From contig NZ_CP035926.1 of the NCBI RefSeq assembly GCF_004214815.1, positions 930,001-994,000 of the forward strand: a stretch of DNA of 64,000 bases, given 5' to 3'. How positions within the stretch are numbered: the stretch's first letter is position 1; each line of letters opens with the position of its first letter. Shown here in pieces: positions 1 through 8,893 of the stretch. Both the position numbers and the translations under genes were made by a program. Below the pieces are notes generated by a model. That model was given only the letters and a program-made list of their open reading frames with translations, was not told the DNA's origin and did not search any database. This DNA is from Aliarcobacter thereius LMG 24486. Lineage in GTDB: Bacteria; Campylobacterota; Campylobacteria; Campylobacterales; Arcobacteraceae.

Positions 1-967
1 CTTCTTGAACTAATATCAAATCTTTATGTTTTGAATAAAGTAGGGTTGCAAAACTATGTCTTAACATATGAGCACCATTTTTCTCTTTTCTTATTCCAGC
101 ACTTATTAGAATATTTTCAACAACTCGACTTATATATGCCTGAGTTAATCTATCTCCTTTTTGATTACAAACCAATATATCACTATTGCAAACTCTTTGT
201 GTTAACCAATTTTGTAAATCATGCTCAATTATCTCTTTTTTTATCATAACAACTCTTGGCTTATTACCTTTTCCTCTAATTTGTAACATATAAACATCAT
301 TTTCATTGAAAATTTCTTTTATTTTTAGATTTAGCATTTCGCTAACTCTTATTCCTGTATAAATTATTATTTTAATAATAAGTCTATTTCTATATCCTGT
401 GTTTTCTGAAAACTCAAAATTATCAATTGCCTCTAAGAATCTACTTACTTCAACTTTATTCATAAAAGAGGGTAGCTTTGTACCACTATTTCCACTTAGT
501 CCACCCCAGTTTTTCAACTCAATTTTGAATAAATAAGAAGTTCCATCTTCATTCTCATTTTGTTTATCTATATATGAAAATAGTGCAAGTAAAGCAATTC
601 TATGATTTTTTTTACTTGCATCTGATAAAGAGCTAGTTTGACTAGCTAGAAAATCACTAAGAAACTCTTCATCTATCTCTTTCATAGATGCTAATCCTAG
701 ATTTAATGTATATTTATACAGCTTTAAAAGAGGGATAAAGTATGTATTAATTCCAGCTAAACCTATATTCCTTGCATTTTTTACAATTATTTCTAATTCT
801 TCAATAGATTTTGTACCTTTTACTAATAATTGAATAATAGAAGCTAATCTATCTTTATCTAATACATTTCTATTTGATAAACTAGTAAGTTTATATCTAA
901 CGAATCTCTCAATCCAAAAAAGAAGTGTAGATTCAAAATTGTTTTTAAAATCTAAATCATATCTCAT
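1..967 (-). CDS. xerH: XerH-type tyrosine recombinase (3' end outside window)
   Basis: Site-specific tyrosine recombinase, probably the single Xer enzyme that resolves chromosome dimers in Campylobacterota. The ATG is at 967 and 322 codons are visible before the reading frame runs off the left edge. An N-terminal core-binding region (about residues 1-160) precedes the catalytic domain. Visible active-site residues are Arg207 in TGIRVSE, the beta-hairpin Lys in RGKGNK (about 233), and His300/Arg303 in HMLRHSFAT. The last conserved His and the nucleophilic Tyr would lie beyond base 1. A dif-like inverted repeat sits 54 bp upstream of the start, which favours XerH over a phage or island integrase. 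An integrase cannot be fully excluded without the missing C-terminus. Confidence 0.85.
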   Translation of the reverse strand, partial: MRYDLDFKNNFESTLLFWIERFVRYKLTSLSNRNVLDKDRLASIIQLLVKGTKSIEELEIIVKNARNIGLAGINTYFIPLLKLYKYTLNLGLASMKEIDEEFLSDFLASQTSSLSDASKKNHRIALLALFSYIDKQNENEDGTSYLFKIELKNWGGLSGNSGTKLPSFMNKVEVSRFLEAIDNFEFSENTGYRNRLIIKIIIYTGIRVSEMLNLKIKEIFNENDVYMLQIRGKGNKPRVVMIKKEIIEHDLQNWLTQRVCNSDILVCNQKGDRLTQAYISRVVENILISAGIRKEKNGAHMLRHSFATLLYSKHKDLILVQE

Positions 968-1019
968 AAAAAGCCTTTAAATTAATAGAAAGAAGTATAT
1001 CTATTATAATGTTAATATT

Positions 1020-1046
1020 AGTTTGAAAATTATAGTTTTCAATACT
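1020..1046. other. Candidate dif (difH-like) dimer-resolution site
   Basis: The 20-bp stretch TTGAAAATTATAGTTTTCAA at 1023-1042 is an inverted repeat: TTGAAAA and TTTTCAA, with a 6-bp spacer (TTATAG). The flanks continue the symmetry with a one-base offset (AGT on each side). The size, the 6-bp central region, the AT-rich intergenic location and the position next to xerH are all expected of a Xer crossover site. Read on the minus strand, the core AAACTATAATTTTC resembles the dif-SL type core, from memory. A further half-site-like AAGTTTTGAATA follows at 1049-1060. Confidence 0.65.
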
Positions 1047-1098
1047 AAAGTTTTGAATAAGTTATTAAAGTTATGGTTTAAGGAAAAAAGGAAATATA

Positions 1099-1674
1099 AT
1101 GGAAAATTTAAAATTAGAAACTACATTCAATCTTTTAGCATTTGCTTCAAAAGATAAATCTTTAACTCATTCAGAGTTTAGAATATTAGTTTACATAGCA
1201 AATAATAATGCTTTTACTATAAAACAACTTCAAAAAGATATTTCAATATCTTCAATAAATATAATTTGTAAAAACTTAAAAAAACTTATGAATTTAAATT
1301 ATGTAATTAAAGAAAAAACTAATCAAAGAAACAAATTTAATATTAGTCCTTATAACTATTATATAAATACAAAAAAGTTGTATTTACATAATAACTATAA
1401 TAATACGATAGATACAACTCTAAATAATGCAAATGAGTTATATAACTATTTTTTTGAAAAAATTCCTACAAATAGAAAAATAAATAAAACTGATAATTTT
1501 AAAGCAATAGATTACATTCATTATAACTTAAGAATATCTTATAAAAAAATAAAAGAAATAATTGATTTTATATCTAAAGATGAAGATTTAAAACTTAAAT
1601 ATTCTCGCCCTACTTTTTTAAGAAAAGATATTGATAAATTTTTAGAAAATGTTTATCTTTTTTTCTTTATCTAA
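1099..1674 (+). CDS. Putative winged-helix DNA-binding protein, unknown function
   Basis: A 191-residue protein that I do not recognise by name. Residues about 20-85 read as a winged helix-turn-helix: SLTHSEFRILVYI, then a recognition-helix segment (QLQKDISISSINIICKNLKKL) and a wing that starts NYVIKEKTNQRNKFNIS. The remainder is Asn/Lys/Tyr-rich and ends in a hydrophobic tail (VYLFFFI). The start ATG at 1099 has an AAGGAAA-type ribosome binding site. It lies immediately beyond the dif-like site and is convergent with cheB. Its base composition looks even more AT-rich than its neighbours, as in recently acquired genes, although terminus-proximal location alone can do this. Confidence 0.6.
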   Translation: MENLKLETTFNLLAFASKDKSLTHSEFRILVYIANNNAFTIKQLQKDISISSINIICKNLKKLMNLNYVIKEKTNQRNKFNISPYNYYINTKKLYLHNNYNNTIDTTLNNANELYNYFFEKIPTNRKINKTDNFKAIDYIHYNLRISYKKIKEIIDFISKDEDLKLKYSRPTFLRKDIDKFLENVYLFFFI

Positions 1675-1675
1675 T

Positions 1676-2749
1676 TTATCTAAGCTTACCTCTAGAAAAA
1701 GCTATTATATAATCAGCAATTTCATCTAAATGTACAATTTCTTTTACTGCTCCAGCTGCAATTGCCTTCATAGGCATTCCAAAAACAACACAACTAGCTT
1801 CATTTTGTGCAATTGTATAAGCACCATTATCAAATAATTCTTTCATAGCAATAGTTCCATCATCACCCATTCCAGTCATCATAACAGCCATTGCAGAGCC
1901 ACCAACACAATTATTCACAGATCTAAAAAGAACATCAACACTTGGTTTATGTTGGCTTACTTTTTTAGAATCTAATAGTTTTGTTTTTAAACTATTTCCA
2001 ACTTTTTCAATAGTTAAATGCATATTCCCAGGTGCTAAATAAGCATGACCATATTCTAGTGTTAAACCATCTGTTGCTTCACAAACATTTACATCTGAAT
2101 GATCATTTAATCTTTGGGCAAATGAATTAGAAAAACCATAAGGTATATGTTGTGTTATTAATATTGGAGGTAAATCATTTGGTAGCTTTTTAAAAACTCT
2201 TAATAAACTTTCAACTCCACCTGTTGATGATCCAATTGCTATTAGTCTTTGCCCACCAAAAACAGCAGGTTTTAATGGAATTACTTCATCAGGATGAACC
2301 TTATAATTTGGAGAGATAGAAGGTTTATAATCTTTTTTAAGTGCTTTTGGTTTTTTTATAGAATATCTTTTAAGCAAAAAAGTAAGATTCATTAAAGTGT
2401 CTTTTATTCTTTCTTCAAAAGATTTTATACTTTCTCCAGTACTTGGTTTTGGTATAAAACCAACTGCTCCATCATCAAAAATATCATTTCCTCTAACACT
2501 TTCACCTGATACAATAACTGCTGGCATAGGGTGAAGTCTCATTAAATTTCTTAAAAAAGTAACTCCATCCATTTTTGGCATATTTATATCTATTGTAACC
2601 AAATCTGGTTCATACTCTTTTATTTTTTCTCTTGCTTCGTAAGCATCATTTGCAACATCAACAACTTCAAAATCATCAATTGAATTTATGATATCTTTTA
2701 ATATCCTTCTCATTGAAGCAGAATCATCTATTATTAATACTGTATACAT
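1676..2749 (-). CDS. cheB: CheB, chemoreceptor glutamate methylesterase with receiver domain
   Basis: Removes methyl groups from chemoreceptor glutamates during adaptation. The N-terminal receiver domain (1-~120) has the acidic pair IIDDS and the phospho-acceptor Asp54 (TIDINMPKMDG). The C-terminal methylesterase domain (about 165-357) shows the catalytic serine region GSSTGGVES, the histidine in QHIPYGFS and the aspartate in MTGMGDDG. It is full length for the family at 357 residues. It is last in the cheY-A-R-D-B operon, 22 bp after cheD. The receiver domain is worth noting because Campylobacter jejuni CheB is reported to lack one. Confidence 0.95.
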   Translation of the reverse strand: MYTVLIIDDSASMRRILKDIINSIDDFEVVDVANDAYEAREKIKEYEPDLVTIDINMPKMDGVTFLRNLMRLHPMPAVIVSGESVRGNDIFDDGAVGFIPKPSTGESIKSFEERIKDTLMNLTFLLKRYSIKKPKALKKDYKPSISPNYKVHPDEVIPLKPAVFGGQRLIAIGSSTGGVESLLRVFKKLPNDLPPILITQHIPYGFSNSFAQRLNDHSDVNVCEATDGLTLEYGHAYLAPGNMHLTIEKVGNSLKTKLLDSKKVSQHKPSVDVLFRSVNNCVGGSAMAVMMTGMGDDGTIAMKELFDNGAYTIAQNEASCVVFGMPMKAIAAGAVKEIVHLDEIADYIIAFSRGKLR

Positions 2750-2771
2750 TTAATTCTTATCCTAAAATATT

Positions 2772-3446
2772 TTAAAAAAGTTCTATTTCCATTTTTTCAT
2801 CAAGTTTATCTTTATTTTTACCAAAAAGCTCAATAGCTCCTGAGTACTCTTTAATAACAGGTGCTTTAGAAATCTCAATTTGTAAAGATTTCTCATTAGA
2901 AGCAATTTTACTAACTGTTTCACTTTTTTGTGTAGATTTTATAAATGTTTCAAAATTATTTGCAAGAAGAATCAATCTTCCATTTGTTCCTCTTGTATGT
3001 TCAGAAATAATTCGAATACCCTCTTTCTGACAAAACTCTTTTGCAAATTCAACATTTCTTTCACCAATTGATGTTTTTAAATTTAAGTTCATAATATCTG
3101 CACCACCAGAAATTTTTGCAAAAATATTTGATTTTAAAGAGCCCATTTTAAACATCTCATTTAGCATGGCTTCAACTGAATATAATCCATATTTCATATC
3201 ATTTGTATTATCGCTTGTTGTTGGTAATAAGAAGTGATTCATACTTTTTATTTTATTAACTCTATCATAAAACATTAAAGCTACACAAGAACCTAAAAGT
3301 GTTTTTAATGCTATATCTTCACTATCAGATACAACTGCAAACTCTCCACCTAAAACAGTATGAGTATTGTATCCTTTTATTTTTTGTGAAACTGATGAAG
3401 CTGGAGTTTTTTCTATTCGTCCATCTTTTCTTCCAACAATAATCAT
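2772..3446 (-). CDS. cheD: CheD, chemoreceptor glutamine deamidase
   Basis: Deamidates specific receptor glutamines to glutamates and, in other bacteria, also partners CheC. The catalytic Cys lies in TLLGSCVALMFYD and the His in MNHFLLP, followed by the family motif SGGADIM. At 224 residues it is longer than a minimal CheD of about 160; the extra C-terminal ~60 residues are Lys/Glu/Ser-rich and look poorly conserved. The start is coupled to cheR, with the ATG at 3446 overlapping the cheR stop region by 1 bp. No CheC phosphatase gene is visible nearby. Confidence 0.92.
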   Translation of the reverse strand: MIIVGRKDGRIEKTPASSVSQKIKGYNTHTVLGGEFAVVSDSEDIALKTLLGSCVALMFYDRVNKIKSMNHFLLPTTSDNTNDMKYGLYSVEAMLNEMFKMGSLKSNIFAKISGGADIMNLNLKTSIGERNVEFAKEFCQKEGIRIISEHTRGTNGRLILLANNFETFIKSTQKSETVSKIASNEKSLQIEISKAPVIKEYSGAIELFGKNKDKLDEKMEIELF

Positions 3447-4288
3447 TATAAATCTTTCTCTTTTATAAATATATTTTGCCCTACTCTTTGTACATAATGT
3501 ATCAAATCTTGAGGATTTTCAGAGTGACCTAAATATAGAGTTCCTCCTATTTTTAGGTGATTAAACAGTTTTTTTAATATCTTATTTTGATCTTCAACAG
3601 AAAAATATATTAGAACATTTCTACAAAAAATTACATCAAAATTATTTTTAGGAAATGGGTATGAATTATCATTTAAGTTCATTTGGCTAAAACTTATCAT
3701 TCTTTTTAAATCATCATTTGCTTTAATTAAAATTTCTTCTCCTGTTAAAGTGCTTTGAACTCTTCTTCTAAAATATTTCTGAGGTTTTATCCAATCTGGA
3801 AACTCTTTCTCTGCTTTACTAAATCTATATATTCCATCTGCTGCATATTGCAATACACCTGTATCAATATCCGTTGCAATAATATTTGCTTTTAGATGAG
3901 AATTTAAATTATTATTAGTTTCTATGATAGTCATTGCTATTGAATAAGGTTCTTCTCCTGTTGATGCAGCTGAACACCAAATAGAGATTGGAGAAACTGA
4001 AGAAGAAAAATTAGGTAAAACTCTATCTCTTAAATCTTCAAAATGAAAATCCTCTCTAAAGAAGTGAGTCTTATTTGTTGTAAAAGTATTTATGAATTCT
4101 GTAACAAAAACACCTTTTTCAATAGAGTCTAAAAGCTCCATGATATCGCCATAGTTATTGCAATTTCTTTTTAACTTATCAATTCTATTTGATATCATAA
4201 TATCTTTATTCTCTGTTAAAGTTATACCTGTTAGAGAATAAAGAAGCTTTTTAATTCTGTTATGAACATCCTCTGTAGAATACTTCAT
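3446..4288 (-). CDS. cheR: CheR, chemoreceptor glutamate methyltransferase
   Basis: S-adenosylmethionine-dependent methylation of receptor glutamates. The N-terminal all-helical CheR domain (about 1-75) has the TNKTHFFRE motif. The SAM-binding Rossmann domain follows with CSAASTGEEPYSIAM, an acidic ATDID segment, and CRNVLIYF near the C-terminus. At 280 residues it is the usual length. The gene sits between cheA (6 bp spacing) and cheD (1-bp overlap) and is translationally coupled with both. Confidence 0.95.
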   Translation of the reverse strand: MKYSTEDVHNRIKKLLYSLTGITLTENKDIMISNRIDKLKRNCNNYGDIMELLDSIEKGVFVTEFINTFTTNKTHFFREDFHFEDLRDRVLPNFSSSVSPISIWCSAASTGEEPYSIAMTIIETNNNLNSHLKANIIATDIDTGVLQYAADGIYRFSKAEKEFPDWIKPQKYFRRRVQSTLTGEEILIKANDDLKRMISFSQMNLNDNSYPFPKNNFDVIFCRNVLIYFSVEDQNKILKKLFNHLKIGGTLYLGHSENPQDLIHYVQRVGQNIFIKEKDL

Positions 4289-4294
4289 ATTTTT

Positions 4295-6286
4295 TTAAGA
4301 TGCCTTCTTTGAAGAATTCATTTTTCTTTCTATTTTGATTTGAGCATCAATAATTCCAACAACATCAAGAATTAATCCAATACTTCCATCTCCTCTTACT
4401 GTTGCAGCCCCTATTCCTTGTACACTTCTAAAGTTTTTATCTAAAGGCTTAACAACTACTTGATGCTGATTTAGGAATTCATCAATAGATAATGCAACTT
4501 TTGTGTTTCCTGATCTTACAACAATTAACATACCATCTTCCAAATTCTCAAAGCTTTTCTTAATTCCAAATAATTTATGAAGCTTAACAACTGGGATAAA
4601 CTCTTCTCTTAGCATTAAAAGATCTTGTGTTCCATCTCCAATTTTTTTAATCATATCAGCAGATGGCTGAAGAGACTCAACAATAGAACTAAGTGGTAAA
4701 ATATATTTATATTCTCCTACTCTTATATCAAGCCCATCAAGGATAGCAAGAGTTAAAGGAAGCATAATTGTTATAACTGTACCTCTTCCAATTTCTGTAT
4801 CTAATTTAATAGCTCCACCAAGTTTATGAATATTTGTTCTTACAACATCCATACCAACACCTCTACCAGAAATATCAGTAACTTCATCCGCTGTTGAAAC
4901 ACCAGCTCCAAATACTAAAAGAGCTTTTTCATTATGAGACATGCTATTATATTGATTTTCGTCAATTTGTCCTTTTTCTAATGCTTTTTGAGCAACTTTC
5001 TCACTATCAATACCTTTACCATCATCACTAACAGTAATAATCATTTGACCATTTGCTTGTTCTGCTGATATACTAATAACTCCAGTATCATTTTTACCTG
5101 AGTTTATTCTATCTTCTGGCATTTCAATTCCATGATCTAAAGAGTTTCTAATAATATGCATTAAAGGATCTGTTAAACCTTCAATCATAGCTTTATCTAT
5201 TTCAACATTGTCTCCAAAGTGTTTAAACTCAACTTTTTTATTAAGTTTTTTAGAAATATCTCTTACTACTTTCGGAAATTTAGAGTAAATTGAATCCATC
5301 GGAACCATTCTAATACTCATAATACTATCTTGCATATCTCTTATATGTCTTTCTAGAAGTTCTAATCTTTCTAAAACAGGTCCTCTTATTTTTGATTCTT
5401 CAATTGTTGAAGAAAATTGTGTAAGCATAGCATTTGTTATTACTAAATCTCCTACATTAGTCATTAGAAGATCAATTTTATCTAAGTTTACTCTTATACT
5501 ATTATTATTGTTTGATATAGTTTTCTTATTTTCATTTTTACTATCATCTTTACTTCTATCTCTTTGTTTTCTAGGAGTTTCAGTAACTTTATCTTGATTA
5601 TTTTTTTTATTTTCTTCTATATCATTTGTTTTCATAACAGAATCTGGAGTTATTTTTGGTGCATCTTCGAAAAAATCAGCTTTACTACTGTTTTTCTCAT
5701 TTAAATCATCATCAAAGAAACCAAAACCTTCATATGAAGAGTCATTTTTTTCATCTTTAAATATACCAAAAGCTTTTTTCTTAAAATCAATATTTTCATC
5801 TTTTGGTATATTGTTTTGAACTACTTTTGTAGTAATTACCTTCTCATCAGTTTTTTCTGCATTTTGAGAAATATTTTTTGATGAGTCTTCATTTGAGTAA
5901 GCTCTTATTTCTTCAAGTAGATCAGTTGTCATTTCAACAAACTTTTCTCTAGTCATCTCTTCAGCAACTTCCAGCTCTAAAATCTCTTTCATTACATCAA
6001 GACCATCAATTAAAGTTTCAGCCATTTCAGATTTATACTCTATTTTATGACTTCTTAGCTTATCCATAAGATTTTCAACATCATGAGTAAATTCAGCAAA
6101 AAATGCCAATTCAACAGATGCTCCACTACCTTTTAATGTATGTACATCCCTAAACAGTTGCCCCATCTCATCATCAGTTAAAGTACCATTATTTTCAGCT
6201 TCTAAAAGAACATTATCAGCTGATTCAAAAAGTTCAACAGCCTCTTCTAAAAACATCTCTCTATATTTTGAAATATCAAATGACAT
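4295..6286 (-). CDS. cheA: CheA, chemotaxis histidine kinase
   Basis: Cytoplasmic kinase that phosphorylates CheY and CheB in response to receptor arrays. The P1 phosphotransfer domain has His49 in RDVHTLKGSG. A long, low-complexity Asp/Asn/Lys-rich linker (about 135-265) replaces a clear P2 domain. The dimerisation domain is followed by the kinase domain with its N box (NSLDHGIEMP), DDGKGID, GRGVGMDVV and a GTVITIMLPL end. The CheW-like P5 domain occupies about 520-655. Unlike C. jejuni CheA there is no C-terminal receiver domain. No cheW or cheV lies in the cluster, so the coupling proteins must be elsewhere. Confidence 0.95.
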   Translation of the reverse strand: MSFDISKYREMFLEEAVELFESADNVLLEAENNGTLTDDEMGQLFRDVHTLKGSGASVELAFFAEFTHDVENLMDKLRSHKIEYKSEMAETLIDGLDVMKEILELEVAEEMTREKFVEMTTDLLEEIRAYSNEDSSKNISQNAEKTDEKVITTKVVQNNIPKDENIDFKKKAFGIFKDEKNDSSYEGFGFFDDDLNEKNSSKADFFEDAPKITPDSVMKTNDIEENKKNNQDKVTETPRKQRDRSKDDSKNENKKTISNNNNSIRVNLDKIDLLMTNVGDLVITNAMLTQFSSTIEESKIRGPVLERLELLERHIRDMQDSIMSIRMVPMDSIYSKFPKVVRDISKKLNKKVEFKHFGDNVEIDKAMIEGLTDPLMHIIRNSLDHGIEMPEDRINSGKNDTGVISISAEQANGQMIITVSDDGKGIDSEKVAQKALEKGQIDENQYNSMSHNEKALLVFGAGVSTADEVTDISGRGVGMDVVRTNIHKLGGAIKLDTEIGRGTVITIMLPLTLAILDGLDIRVGEYKYILPLSSIVESLQPSADMIKKIGDGTQDLLMLREEFIPVVKLHKLFGIKKSFENLEDGMLIVVRSGNTKVALSIDEFLNQHQVVVKPLDKNFRSVQGIGAATVRGDGSIGLILDVVGIIDAQIKIERKMNSSKKAS

Positions 6287-6295
6287 ACTAGCTCC

Positions 6296-6664
6296 TTATC
6301 TACTTAGTACTATATTAACAGCTTTTAATAGCTGGTCAGGAACAAAAGGCTTTACAATCCATCCTGTAGCACCAGCTACTTTACCTTTTGCTTTCATCTC
6401 ATCACTTCTTTCTGTTGTTAAAACTAAAATAGGAGTTTTTGCATATTGAGGAATTTTTCTAAGTTCTCCAACTAAAGCTATACCATCCATGTTTGGCATA
6501 TTAATATCTGTTATAATTAAATCAAAATTTGTACTTTGTGCTTTTGCTAAACCATCAATTCCATCTACTGCTTCTACTACTTGTGTATATCCACCCTCAT
6601 TTAGAGCATAGTTTAGCATGTCTCTTAACATTGTAGAATCATCCACTATTAAAAGCTTGGCCAT
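6296..6664 (-). CDS. cheY: CheY-like single-domain response regulator
   Basis: A stand-alone receiver domain of 122 residues. Its acidic pocket is VDDS, the phospho-acceptor is Asp53 (IITDINMPNMDG), the conserved Thr is in LVLTTERS, and the Lys is in WIVKPF. It is first in the che operon, 9 bp before cheA, with an AAGGGG ribosome binding site. It may be the flagellar-switch CheY or a phosphate sink for this CheA; the sequence cannot separate these. Confidence 0.92.
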   Translation of the reverse strand: MAKLLIVDDSTMLRDMLNYALNEGGYTQVVEAVDGIDGLAKAQSTNFDLIITDINMPNMDGIALVGELRKIPQYAKTPILVLTTERSDEMKAKGKVAGATGWIVKPFVPDQLLKAVNIVLSR

Positions 6665-6685
6665 ATAAACCCCTTAATCGTCTTC

Positions 6686-6693
6686 ATTTTATA
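6686..6693 (-). promoter_or_regulatory. Putative -10 box for the cheY-A-R-D-B operon
   Basis: The minus strand reads TATAAAAT about 22 bp before the cheY start codon, the campylobacterotal sigma-70 type -10 pattern. The preceding sequence is T/A-rich without a clear -35 box, as is common in this group. Confidence 0.4.
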
Positions 6694-6714
6694 AAATTTT
6701 ACTATCGTACCAAA

Positions 6715-6740
6715 AGAAATATTAATATAATATTATTTCT
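6715..6740 (-). terminator. Weak hairpin after pnp
   Basis: AGAAATA and TATTTCT form a 7-bp stem around an AT-rich loop, followed on the minus strand by TTTTGG. It could attenuate transcription between pnp and the che operon, but it has almost no GC pairs. Confidence 0.3.
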
Positions 6741-6743
6741 ATA

Positions 6744-8891
6744 CTAATTTAAACCTAATTCTATTCGATCTTTTTGTACTTTTAGCACTTTTACTTCAAG
6801 TTCTTGACCTACACTTAATACATCACTTGCTTTTTCTATTCTATCTTTTGAAATTTTTGATATATGAAGAAGTCCTTCTCCACCCTTTTCCAATGAAATA
6901 AATGCACCAAAATCAACAACTCTTTCAACTTTTCCACTTACTTTTTCATCAATAGAGTATAGTTTTTCAAAATCTATATTTTTAACTTGTGGCTTTGAAG
7001 AGCTAGAATTATTAACTAGATTTTTGATAAATTCACAAGCATCAAAAATCTTATTTTCATCTTCTCCACTTACTTTAACAATACCATTATCTCTATCTAA
7101 ATCAATATTTACTGAATACTTTTCAATAATTTCTTTAATAGTTGAACCACCTTTACCAATAACTATCATCATTTTAGAAGAATCTATTTCAAACTCTTCA
7201 CATTTAGGTAAAGCTTTGCTAGAAACTATATCTTTACTTGCATCTTCCATAATATTTAAAATATGTAATCTACCCTCTTTTGCTTGATTTAATGCCTCTG
7301 TTAAAACAGATAACTCTATTCCACCAAGTTTAATATCCATTTGTAAAGCTGTAATACCATTTTTTGTACCAGCAACTTTAAAATCCATATCACCATCATG
7401 ATCTTCTAGACCCATAATATCAGTTAATATAGAGTATTTATCATCTTCAACAACCATTCCCATAGCAACTCCTGCAACAAGATCAGATATTGGTATTTTT
7501 GCAGCTTTTAAAGCCAATGAACCACCACAAACTGTTGCCATAGATGAAGAACCATTTGATTCAAGTATTTCAGAAACTAATCTAACTGTTTCATTATAGT
7601 TTTTACTAATTGTTGCCTCTAGAGCTTTTTTTGCTAAATTTCCATGACCTAACTCTCTTCTTCCTACACCAAAAATTGGTTTTGCTTCACCAACACTAAA
7701 TCCTGGAAAGTTATAATGTACCATAAAGTTTTCCATTGAAGTTGCTTTATCTGTTAGAACTTCATACATCTGACCATCTTTAGCACCAGCAATTGTTCCT
7801 ACAACTAAAGCTTGAGTTTCCCCTCTTGTAAACAAGCAAGATGAGTGAGCTTTTGGTAAAATATTTGTCTCAATACTAATTGGTCTAACATCTTTTAAAC
7901 CTCTACCATCTGCTCTTACTTTATCATCAACAATCATAGCTCTTACAAGCTCTCTTTTTACAATATTTACAGCTTCATATATTGTAGAATTTTCAATTTC
8001 ATTTGAAGTACAATATTCATTTTGACTAATTTTTTTTGCTAATTCTTTTAGTTCTGTTGCTCTTTCACTTTTTGCTAATTTTTTAATTGCATCTTTTACA
8101 TCATTTGAGAAATTATCTCTTACATAAGATATTATTTTCTCATCTATTGTAAATTCAATAAGTTCAATATTTACTCTCTCTTTAGATGCTTTTTCAAAAT
8201 TTTCTTCATATTTAATATTTGCTTTTTTTAAAGCTTCTTGAGCAAAAGAGATTGCCTTTACTAAATCTTCTTCATTCATCTCATTTGCACAATGCTCTTT
8301 ATCTTTTAATGAAGATGAGCTTTTCATCTCAATCATTAAAAGTTCATCTTTAGAACCAGCAATATATAAATCTAGTGTTGAATTAGTTAAATCTTCTTGA
8401 TTTGGATTTAAAACTAATTTATCATCTATTTTTCCTACTCTTACTCCACAAACTGATTTCTTAATTGGTAGATTTGAAGTATATAGTGCAGCATTTGCAG
8501 CATTTAAAGCAATAGTTTGTAAATCAACATCTTTATCAGCACTTAAAACCATTACAGTTATTGTTGTTGGATATACAAAACCTTTTGGAAATAGAGGTCT
8601 TAAGCTTCTATCAATAACTCTTGAAGTTAAAGTTTCAAAATCACTTGGTTTAGCTTCTCTTTTTATAAAACCACCTGGTAACTTTGCAGATGCATAAGTT
8701 TTTTCAATATATTGTACAGTTAAAGGAGTAAAATCTTCACTTACAGGATTATCAAATTCACAAGCAACAGCTGCTAAAACTACACAATCTCCAACTTTTG
8801 CTAACACAGAACCATTTGCTTGTTTAGCAACCTTATCAAACTCAAAAATCTCTTTTTGATTATTTAAATCTATTTCGCATATTATTGCCAT
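6744..8891 (-). CDS. pnp: Polyribonucleotide nucleotidyltransferase (PNPase)
   Basis: Phosphate-dependent 3'-5' exoribonuclease acting in RNA turnover. At 715 residues it is full length. Two RNase PH-like domains are visible; the second has FTRGETQALV and the GRRELGHGNLA motif. They are followed by a KH domain (VIGKGGSTIKEI, about residues 575-585) and a C-terminal S1 domain (VSGKVERVVDFGAFISL to the end). It lies 2 bp downstream of the phosphoribosyltransferase gene, so it is probably cotranscribed with the lptD cluster. Confidence 0.97.
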   Translation of the reverse strand: MAIICEIDLNNQKEIFEFDKVAKQANGSVLAKVGDCVVLAAVACEFDNPVSEDFTPLTVQYIEKTYASAKLPGGFIKREAKPSDFETLTSRVIDRSLRPLFPKGFVYPTTITVMVLSADKDVDLQTIALNAANAALYTSNLPIKKSVCGVRVGKIDDKLVLNPNQEDLTNSTLDLYIAGSKDELLMIEMKSSSSLKDKEHCANEMNEEDLVKAISFAQEALKKANIKYEENFEKASKERVNIELIEFTIDEKIISYVRDNFSNDVKDAIKKLAKSERATELKELAKKISQNEYCTSNEIENSTIYEAVNIVKRELVRAMIVDDKVRADGRGLKDVRPISIETNILPKAHSSCLFTRGETQALVVGTIAGAKDGQMYEVLTDKATSMENFMVHYNFPGFSVGEAKPIFGVGRRELGHGNLAKKALEATISKNYNETVRLVSEILESNGSSSMATVCGGSLALKAAKIPISDLVAGVAMGMVVEDDKYSILTDIMGLEDHDGDMDFKVAGTKNGITALQMDIKLGGIELSVLTEALNQAKEGRLHILNIMEDASKDIVSSKALPKCEEFEIDSSKMMIVIGKGGSTIKEIIEKYSVNIDLDRDNGIVKVSGEDENKIFDACEFIKNLVNNSSSSKPQVKNIDFEKLYSIDEKVSGKVERVVDFGAFISLEKGGEGLLHISKISKDRIEKASDVLSVGQELEVKVLKVQKDRIELGLN

Positions 8892-8893
8892 AA

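Noticed and set aside
6744-8891. Plus-strand open frames inside pnp, lptD, cheA and other minus-strand genes
   Set aside because: They are low-complexity, Leu/Phe/Ser-rich reverse images of strongly supported genes, without ribosome binding sites or recognisable domains.
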